From the NCBI GenBank assembly GCA_927349885.1, contig OV651819.1:26050422-26114421 (forward strand): a DNA stretch of 64,000 nt. The letters run 5' to 3'. Shown piece after piece: positions 56,395-64,000 of the stretch; position 1 is the stretch's first letter; every line of letters starts with the position of its first letter. The position numbers and the translations under genes are program-made. The notes under the pieces were generated by a model that saw nothing but the letters and a program-made list of their open reading frames with translations, had not been told where the DNA came from and ran no database searches. This stretch comes from Psylliodes chrysocephalus (lineage: Eukaryota; Arthropoda; Insecta; Coleoptera; Chrysomelidae).

Positions 56395-58095
56395 AAAAAT
56401 GCCTGTTCAAGGTAACAAAATACTCTTTAACTGCAAGAAAAATACTGTTTAACCACTAAAAACCTACTTTTGAACCATAAAAAACTACTTTTTAGTGAGT
56501 AAAATTTTACTTTCTAACCACTAAAATTAATAAAAACTAAAAAGTACATGTTTAGGGACTGAAAAGTAAGTTTTTTTAATGAATTTTGACAGTTTTATAA
56601 AGGATTCGGGAGACTGATTAATTTTTTGTTGCATTTAACAGTATAACCTTAGCTTTTACTTACCTTAAAAACCTAAATTTAAACATGTCTCAAAAATACC
56701 TGACATTAATTTTTATCTAAATTCTTAACTTACTGAGCTAGGGGAGGGGGTTTCTAGGATACACGACTGGTGCTTAAGTTTATTAAAATTCGAAATTTGC
56801 GTTTCTGAGATAGTATTAATAAAATAGAATTTTTTTTCCAGATATTAAGGAAGGATCGTTTGGAATGGCCCACCTGGTAGAAGAAGAATGTTATGTTTTT
56901 ATGTTCCTACCTATTTTAGTTAATAATCCTAATGGCATGGATTTTCGTATTCTATTCTATATTATAATAAACAGAAAACAATATATTTAGAATAAAATTT
57001 CTTTTAGGATTTTTCACAAAGAATAAATACCGGATTAATTTAAAGCTACTAACTGCTCATTTGGAATTTCTTGATACATATGCCTTACGTTATTATACGT
57101 CTAAAGACAAATAAGTTTAAATTATCAAATAACAATTTTATATTACGTAACTTATTGAATTATTAAAATTCAAATACATTTTTGAAATATTTAGCAATTC
57201 AACTAATATATTTATTACAAAATAATCATCTCTTTTATTTTTGAAACACTTCCTTTCCTATGTTGATCTGTATTTCCACCACAGGGTAAATAAAAATTTA
57301 TGTAAATTAAATAGGTAGGTATATATTGGGTAAATGTTGGTCTAATAATTATATATAGTTTTTATTGCACGGCTAAAAACTTATTTTTTCTATTTTTACA
57401 GAACTGGTTTCATTATGAACAAATATAAAGTTCAGTTATCCTCGGTAAATCTGGAAATTTGACATTCAATACATGCAAAACATTCTTATATTTCGACTTT
57501 AACTGAACTTTATTTTTTTATAGAAATAACGGCCTAAGAGCTGAAGAAACAAGCCCTAAATAGCAAAATTTACTTTTAACCATCAACAAATACTTTTTAA
57601 AGGTAAAAATTAACTGTATAATCATTAAAATCTACTTTTTAAAGGTAAAAGGTTACTTTTAAACCACTACACACTACTTTTTAACCACTAAAAACAATGT
57701 TTTAAAGGTAAAAATTAATTTTTTATCAATTAAAACTACCTTTTAAAGGTAAAAAAAATATTTTTTTATTGCAAAGAAAGTAATTTCTTAATCAGTACCT
57801 AATTTTTAACCAATAAAAACTACTTTTAATTAATAAAAACTATTTTTTAACCACTAAAAGCCTAATTTTTAACCAGTAAAATCAATTTTTAAGAGATAAA
57901 AAATAATTCTTTAACAATTAAAACTGCCTGTTCAAGGTAAAAAAATACTTTTTAACTGCAAGAAAAATACTGTTTAACCACTAAAAACCTACTTTTTAAC
58001 AATAAAAAACTGCTTTTTAGTGAGTAAAATTTTACTTTCTAACCACTAAAATTAATAAAAACTAAAAAGTAAGTTTTTAGGGACTAAAAAGTAAT
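56395..58095. repeat. minisatellite of TACTTTTTAACCACTAAAA units with duplicated 175-bp block
   Basis: The block at 56395-56570 and that at about 57920-58095 are ~93% identical (GCCTGTTCAAGGTAA, ACTGTTTAACCACTAAAAAC, GTGAGTAAAATTTTACTTTC). Between 57580 and 58090 a ~22-bp unit (CTACTTTTTAACCACTAAAA) repeats over 20 times with variation. Also, TGAATTTTGACAGTTTTA with AAAGGATTCGGGAGA occurs at about 56341 and 56579. The 1-kb interval 56750-57570 between them looks unique. Confidence 0.8.
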
Positions 58096-58412
58096 TCCAA
58101 AAAAGTGAATTTATTAACCGTAGGACGGTACTTTGGCTGTCGCCTATTTTAATAGAGTTTTTTTAAGGGTTAATACATTTTTTGCTACCATAGCAAAAAA
58201 ATTCTCTCGGTGACATACAATTAAATAAATATGATGAAACTTTAAATTATATAGTTTTAATTGTTACTAACTACTAACGGGAATTCGAGTTAAGGATTGA
58301 GGATAAATTTGAATCCTGACGGGAACTCATGTGCAGTACTAAGAGACAAAAGTTGAAACGCAGGTAAAAGGTTTTATGCTGACGGGAACTCGTGTCGCCC
58401 AAGTACACCTTT

Positions 58413-59524
58413 TCGTTTGTATAAAATAGTTAAAGTATTATACAAATTATTTAATGCATTATTGACACTGGTTTCTACATTCCTAATACTTTCATTTAAA
58501 AAAATTAAAATTTGGCTTTTTAAAGTTATATGACAATTTTTTGTTTTCATCAATCTCAGAGTTACCTGATATCTGACTTAAATTAATGAAAATTTCCAAT
58601 CAATGATAATATAGGCATATTTTTAATAAAATTAAACCAGGGGTGCAAATTACACCTACACTCCTAGAAGAGGAGAAATGCAGATATACTTTAAAATCAT
58701 ATTCGCCAAGACCGCAGGACAGGTTTATGTCCTCTTTCTCTTTCTTCTTACGTTTAAAAGTGTTTCGTAAGACAAAGAGAATTGTTAGAAAGAGTAATTA
58801 TTCATGATCCTGCGAGATGGGTGAGTATAGAAATGAAAGCGGTTCTTCAATTTCTTTCAGTGCCAATGCTAAATGAGCGAGAGCAAGGTCGATACGAGTG
58901 CCAAATGAAATAAGTTTATTTTTCGACGAGTGTATTTCGAGTGACATTATGGAATTTACAACGGTAAGTTTTGGAAATTAAGCGATTTTTAAAATACCAT
59001 TGAAATGAGGTTTTAAAATTGTATTAGATGACTTTTTATTTCAATATAATTTTTCTTATGAGCACATTAATAATAATAAAGAACTCTAGAATTTATTTTT
59101 AAAAGATTCTGTCAATTTGAAATTCATATTATTTTGTTTCTGGTTGAAATTATTTTTAAAAATCAGTTATGCATATTTTAGCTCGTTACATGTGAGCCAT
59201 TGTGGTCAATTTTGGATACTCTGGATTTATTGTTTTACCACTGTTTCATTACCAGAATCATTATTTTAAAAATTTTAGTTTCTATTTATCTTTCGATTAT
59301 TATTTTAAAAAATAAGCATAATATATCTCATATTATATTTAACTATCTAATTTAATTGTATTCGTGCCACAATAGTACGTGTTTGTCACAAAACCTTGTT
59401 CAACAACGTTTAATTGATATAATTATTCTGTGCACTGCCTTTGAATTAATGGAGAACAATGATTTAATGTAGTAAACAAATAAAATTATTTTTTAATTAT
59501 GAAAAATATTCTAATTTTTTTTTA
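58413..59524. other. no recognised gene; short ATG exon candidate at 58949
   Basis: At 58949 ATGGAATTTACAACG runs straight into a strong donor GTAAGT (58964). The preceding ~250 bp is comparatively GC-richer (GCGAGAGCAAGGTCGATACG). It could be a first coding exon (MEFTT) of a gene whose later exons lie elsewhere or are lost. No continuation was found. Confidence 0.25.
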
Positions 59525-59975
59525 TTAACAATGGGATCACCGTTAACTGTAGATACTACGAAATAAATAATGATGATTGACCTAAACATGCCTTATCCAA
59601 ATGTTCATGGTTTAGGAAACACAGTTATAATTTTATTTGCTTTTTTTACTATTATTATCGTGTTTCTTGGAATATCGACTTAAAAATTGGTATCTTAAAG
59701 GGTTCTTAGTAAAATAAATCGGTTTTAAAATCTGAAAGAGCCATTTTTATATTAAACATGTATTCTTGTTCCATTTCGATAATTTAATTCGTTTTCAAGA
59801 AGAAAAAAAAACGATTTAATGCAGATTATGTTTTAATCCTAGAAAGAAAACGCTTGTAAGGTATTGTTAAGAAAAATTATTATTATCTAGAAAGATTACA
59901 AGAAAAACTAAGAAATATGAACCTATAGAGCAGTTATTCGTAGTGTGCACCATTCACTTCGATACATTTTGTAAG

Positions 59976-60591
59976 GGCTGCCAGAATTAAAATGACAAAT
60001 CGTACTGAAACATTTTTAAAAAACGTACTGAATAACCAACTTTAAAAAAAGCTACATTTTATGAATAACACCTTAAAAATGACTGGAGCTTTAAATTCAT
60101 TAACTATTAAATAAGTTTTATAGAACATTTTTAAAAATATACAAAAAATTTACCCTATAGAAACGAAGATAAAAACAAATGGGCACATATGAAAAATATT
60201 GTGAAAGTGAAATAAAAATAATTTTCATGTGATTTTACACTTAATAAAATATATATTATTTAGGTATAACAAAAAAACGTCTTAACCATTTTACTTTCCA
60301 AATTACAGCTAATAAACGTACAATAAAATTCAATTTCAAATAAATTATTTGACTCATCATATTATGTCTTAACTATCAACTGTATTCGAAAAATATTTAA
60401 ATAGCACTGTATTGACTATTTTGTTGATAAAATATGTCACTTTATTCGAAAAATGTTCAAATAGTACTGAAAATGGTACTGCATTGACTATTTTTAACAA
60501 AAACGTACTAAAACTAACAACGTAACACTGACGTACTGAAAAAAATTGAAAAAATACTAAATTTAGAACAAACATACTAAATTTGGCAGCC
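59976..60591. mobile_element. 616-bp MITE with GGCTGCCA ends
   Basis: GGCTGCCAGAATT (59976) and complement GGCTGCCAAATTT (ending 60591). The interior has repeated CGTACTGAA/GTACTGAAAA words (about 60012, 60036, 60462 and 60531). It cuts the mariner-like pseudogene between RLSLRKRIH and KCIEVNGAHYE, which defines its position independently of TIRs. No obvious target duplication. Confidence 0.65.
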
Positions 60592-60835
60592 ATGAATCCG
60601 TTTTCTAAGAGACAGACGAGTTTTAAACAATGCTGCTTGATTGCCTTTGATTTCATTGACAGCCGCTTGTATTCTACGCCACAACTCCTCGGGCGAATCA
60701 ACAGTTTCTATATAGACTATGTCTTTCATCCGTGCCCAAAATTTTGTTGAAGAAAATTCAAATACAGTAGACCAGTTAGAGAGGGTGGGAGTTGAAAAGG
60801 TCCAACAAAATAATTTAAAATGACACCGCACCAAA

Positions 60836-61028
60836 CAGTGGCGGCTCGTGAGCAAAAAATTGTTGAGGGTTCATAATGACAAATATAGATCTCAGTACAG
60901 ATTTAGATAAAAAAACTTTCAGTTTTTATAATACATCTTTCCAAAACACAGCTTTTTACCTAAATCTGTACTGAGACCTATATTCTCTCATTGTGAACCC
61001 ACAATTTTTTGGCCACGAACCGCCACTG
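60836..61028. mobile_element. 193-bp hAT MITE with perfect 8-bp TSD
   Basis: CAGTGGCGGCTCGTG (60836) to complement CACGAACCGCCACTG (ending 61028), flanked by GCACCAAA at 60828-60835 and 61029-61036. The arms are ~75 bp, with CAGTACAGATTTAG pairing CTAAATCTGTACTG. Typical non-autonomous hAT. It interrupts the mariner-like pseudogene after KVNVW. Confidence 0.95.
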
Positions 61029-62141
61029 GCACCAAACATTAACTTTAAATTCTTGCTGGAAATGTCTCCCATAAATGGTTGAAAAACTCCACGGCGTGCA
61101 AACGTTGCCTCATCAACAGGATATTATTTAAAAAATTAAGTAACATATTTTCTGCTCTTCCAAGAAGTAGCTGTACCGTAGGCGAGCAGGAGGATCTTGC
61201 AGCAACAAATTCTGCACTGAAGTATAGTGATACGGATGGAGCTTCTCTTTATTTAAAATTCTCCAAATTGATGGGTAACTTATGCCAATTTCGCACTTAA
61301 ACGACGAGTACTTACATCTGGATACACTCTAACCCTCTAACCAAAACCTCCTCTCCCTGATCAACCGATATAGTTCTTGAAGCGCTATTTTCACTTTTGG
61401 GATTTAAAGTTCCTTTTTCACCTAACTTATAAATGGGTTGCCTGCGGAGGGGATATAACTAAAAATACCTTCGTGCACCAGCGCGACCTTCAAAATTTTT
61501 CTGATCAAAAACGCAAACCATATCACTCATCCCATTACTAGAAACTTCATTATGACGTGGCATTTCTTGTGCTTCCAGAATAAATCTAAAGAAGCTAAAT
61601 ACTTAAAGGAAACTATGCCATATTAATTTGTATCTATGAAAAGCCCTGGAAACTGAGATAGTAAAACAAGCCTACTAAGATATTGTTTTAGTTGACACAT
61701 CAAACTAGTTTAAATTTAGGATTAAGACATAATCTGCATTAAATCGTTTTTTCTTGAAAACGAATTAAAGAAAAGGAACAAGAATATATGTTTAATGTAA
61801 AAATGGCTGCTCTTTTAGATTTTAAAACCGATTTATCACTAGACACACAGGGTGAAAAGTTATGATCTAATTTATCATAGCGACAGGTTATAATTAGCGC
61901 CCTCTACGAGCCACCCAAGAAATATTAACAATCATTTTTATCGAACCAAAAACCGTAAAGCCGCCAATTTTCAAGTCGATAGTTCAAAAAACATGATGAG
62001 AATATTAAAAAAAGCCAACAAAATTATAACTTTGAACATCCTGAATTTCCTAAACCATCAACATTTGGATGAGGCATGTTTGGGTCAATCATCATTCTTT
62101 ATCCTGTAGTATCTATAGTTAACGGTTGTCCCATTGTTATT

Positions 62142-63041
62142 TAAATATCCAAAATAAAATCCATAATTGTAAATGATTTATTAATAGCAAATTTGATGGA
62201 ATTTTCAATGCAGACTTTTAGTAGCTACTGAGTTATATATCAGCAAAAGTTGTGCGATATAAATTTCAAACTAACATTTTGTTGCTTAAACAATTTTTTG
62301 GTAAAATTACATTTTAAAATTTGCAACAATGATTTTTCAAGCAATTTCAATTGCCATATTTATTAAATCTAAATATTAAACTAAGAAGCAATTATAGTAT
62401 TCTAATAATGCATCCAAATTAAATGATTAAAATTTCAAAGTTGCTTCAAGACCGCAAGAATCAAAATTCCAAGCGAAACAAAATTGATTTAAAATACATA
62501 AATCAAATTAAGCAGACAGCAATTATAAAATTATTTTCTGAAAAAGCTGATAATTATATCAAATTCATTACACAACTAAATTACTTAAATAATTGAAGCA
62601 TTATTATTCTTATCTTGTTGATCATTGCACTTTGTTTCTGATAATAGTAGTCCAATTAATTTAATTAAAAAAATATACACTAATAACTTTTATGTGTATT
62701 TATTAAAAATGTTCATAGCTAGTTTACAACAATAAAGAATTTAATAATGTTTTAATTAAATAATGTGATAATATAAAAATAAAATAATTTTTCTTTTACT
62801 TAGGAAAGTATTCATAAAGATAATTTTATTAGCGTAAATTTATAATTAGATAGCAAATAATATGCAGACCAAATTTTTGAAAAATAATTAGTAATAGTGT
62901 CAGAAAAACAGTAAAAATAATTTAAAAAATATATATCCGTTATGGTTTAGCTACATGGGTTTTTATAAAGTAAGTCCTTCTGAATCTATGAATGCTCTAA
63001 TAAATTTTAAAAGTAATCCAACTTTCACAGCCCTATATAAT
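62142..63041. other. no recognisable gene
   Basis: Very AT-rich. Nothing was seen. Confidence 0.5.
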
Positions 63042-63645
63042 GGGTGTCCCAATAAGAGGTGTAATTTTTAATTTCGAGCTCTTTTCGTTCTGTCAAACTC
63101 ATAGCAGTGTGTATATGATATTATTTACAAGCATTTCCATTTTGATAATGGAACGCTACACAGTAGAACAATGTCTGTGAGTTGGATGGCATTGACGTGG
63201 AAAACATGTGGTTTTAACAAGATGAAGCCGCATGTTAGATAGCGGTTTAAACAAACGTTTTAGTGCGGACCAAATTTCCTGCTCATGTTATCTCACGAAA
63301 CGGTTACATCAAGTGGCCACCGAGATCATGCGACTTAACACCGCTAGACTTTTTTCTTTGTGGTTATTTAATGAGTAAACGAAACACAAATGATTCCGCA
63401 CTTAAAAGAAAATATTCGACACGCTATTGGTGAAATTGGAATCAATTTATGTGAAAATGTAATCCAAAACTTTAATAAAAGATTGGTGTCCTGCCAAAGA
63501 AGCCAAGGAGGTCATTTGACACATATTGTTTTTCATGTTTAATGGCAATGTTTTAACTTTATTTTGGAATAAAAATATCATGCTTAATTAAGAGAAAAAT
63601 GTGTTTTATTGACAAATTAAAATTACACCTCTTATTAGGAAACCC
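63042..63645 (+). mobile_element. deletion-derived mariner-like transposon
   Basis: Ends GGGTGTCCCAATAAGAGGTG (63042) and complement GGGTTTCCTAATAAGAGGTG (to 63645), ~30-bp TIRs. It contains the two ends of a mariner-type transposase gene. About half of the usual ~1.2 kb is missing. The flanking TA duplication is not clean. Confidence 0.8.
63148..63542 (+). pseudogene. mariner-like transposase, internally deleted
   Basis: The ATG at 63148 gives MERYTVEQC, the usual start of this family. The frame then jumps to the catalytic half: DVENMWFQQDEAA (second Asp), TKFPAHVISRNGYIKWPPRS, CDLTPLDFFLCGYL (third Asp), and the tail IGEIGINLCENVIQNFNKRL, then GGHLTHIVFHV-stop. Two stops lie in the catalytic part and a frameshift lies before the tail. 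The DNA-binding domain and first Asp are deleted. About 36 residues separate the second Asp from CD. Confidence 0.8.
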
Positions 63646-64000
63646 TTTAGTTTTTAATTTATGTTTTATCCATTGCCTTCCATTTGATTTTAATATCTAC
63701 ACTTATCTACCACTTAAAATGTTTCTCCACCCTTTTATAATAGTTTACACCTTATTTATTCTTTAAGCATGTTAACATATTGTTTTTTTTTAACAAGAAT
63801 TTTTATTTATCTTTTCTGAACAAAACAAAGTAACCATGACAACGGAACTTTATATAAATGTTGTTGTTTTGTTGATCTCCGTTTGAGGTTTGGCTTTATC
63901 ATTAAACTGTTTGCTGATAAAGGTTTCAAAAGAGGTTTCAATGAATTTTTCAATACATTTAGAAACTAGAATAAAGATATATAATACTTGACATTCTATA
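63646..64000. other. no recognisable gene
   Basis: AT-rich end of the window. Nothing was seen. Confidence 0.5.

Larger units (their letters stand above)
51586..58412. mobile_element. 6.8-kb unit with inverted triple subterminal repeats, two divergent transposase genes
   Basis: Left flank: GAATTCCCGTCA (51609), GAATTCCCGCCA (51650) and GAGTTTCCCATA (51692). Right flank, inverted: ACGGGAATTCGAG (58276), GACGGGAACTCA (58318) and GACGGGAACTCG (58381). The outermost ends are similar: GGACACG...AATTCCCGTCA against GCGACACGAGTTCCCGTCA. Between them lie an IS630-type transposase (minus) and a MULE transposase (plus), starting ~130 bp apart. Whether this is one element or a nested pair is open. No target duplication identified. 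Confidence 0.5.
59935..61310 (-). pseudogene. Tc1/mariner-superfamily transposase, deleted and twice interrupted
   Basis: From about 61310 leftward: ISYPSIWRILNKEKLHPYHY, TSVQNLLLQDPPARLRYSYF, then FNVNVW-like KVNVW interrupted by a hAT MITE. Then NYFVGPFQLPPSLTG and LNFLQQNFGHG, a deletion that removes the catalytic DDD/E core, then RMKDIVYIETVDSPEELWRR and IQAAVNEIKGNQAALFKTRL. A second MITE (59976-60591) interrupts before the C-terminus KCIEVNGAHYE (about 59970-59938). The HPYHxxxVQxLLxxD...VGPxxLP..LTGxxYxxFL...CIEVNGxHxE pattern is typical of mariner relatives abundant in arthropods. Inactive. Confidence 0.75.
59525..62141 (-). mobile_element. 2.6-kb mariner-related element with ~320-bp TIRs
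   Basis: Left arm 59525-59845 and right arm about 61725-62141 are inverted copies. Shared blocks include AACAATGGGA...CCGTTAACT, GATGATTGACC, CATGCC, AAATGTTGATGG/CCAAATGTTCATGG, TAAAATCTGAAAGAGCC/GCTCTTTTAGATTTTAAAAC, and GATTTAATGCAGATTATG. The right arm carries an extra ~130-bp segment (about 61848-61965). Between the arms is a minus-strand mariner-like transposase pseudogene disrupted by two MITEs. Confidence 0.75.

Overview
This is a eukaryotic, AT-rich, intron-containing and extremely transposon-dense window, most likely from a large arthropod (insect) genome. The reasons are an I-like LINE, Tc1/mariner relatives, a gypsy-type LTR element, THAP-DDE and MULE transposases, and many foldback and MITE elements with insect-style termini. 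I could not identify one conserved host gene. Nearly every recognisable coding stretch is a decayed mobile-element gene with frameshifts, stops or internal deletions. A beetle or another insect with a bloated genome is plausible but unproven.

Layout. 1-6.9 kb: two MITEs, a minus-strand pogo/jerky-like transposase pseudogene (2.28-3.39 kb) and a 194-bp-period duplication. 6.97-9.85 kb: a deletion-derived gypsy-like LTR element with matched LTRs and an ATAT target duplication. 10.1-10.65 kb: a minisatellite built on a ~10-bp word with an exact 136-bp duplication. 11.5-20.1 kb: MITEs and foldbacks, a complex element with tandem cores (13.55-14.76 kb), hairpin-headed element A (15.48-16.08 kb) and a weak candidate two-exon mini-gene (16.48-17.53 kb). 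20.5-23.05 kb: PIF/Harbinger-like element B inserted inside a related copy A, followed by a LINE tail. 23.8-26.3 kb: an unrecognised decayed minus-strand coding region split by an 844-bp foldback with an 8-bp target duplication. 27.6-29.35 kb: an unclassified transposon with a DUF7869-like 229-aa ORF. 30.5-32.5 kb: a MITE, a truncated THAP exon and an ATCGATT-rich array. 33.2-43.6 kb: a nested stack. A repeat element (34.4-43.6) is split by an 8.7-kb hAT-type element (34534-43234, 8-bp TSD), which contains a nearly complete 5.6-kb I-like LINE (minus strand) and other inserts. 45.0-47.5 kb: a palindromic mariner-type MITE and hairpin-headed element B, which carries tyrosine-recombinase-like remnants. 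47.56-51.43 kb: an ISL2EU-type transposon with a SWIM/YqaJ-family gene and a THAP-DDE transposase, convergent. 51.6-58.4 kb: a larger unit bounded by inverted triple subterminal repeats, holding a DD~81E IS630-type transposase (minus) and a MULE transposase (plus), divergent. 59.5-62.1 kb: a long-TIR element with a mariner-like pseudogene hit by two MITEs. 63.04-63.65 kb: a deletion-derived mariner.

The genes do not form a pathway. The window is a record of successive transposition, and its interest lies in element architecture: nested insertions datable by target-site duplications, possible two-gene transposons, and two elements sharing an unusual palindromic head. All family assignments come from motifs recognised by eye and memory. 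No database search was possible.
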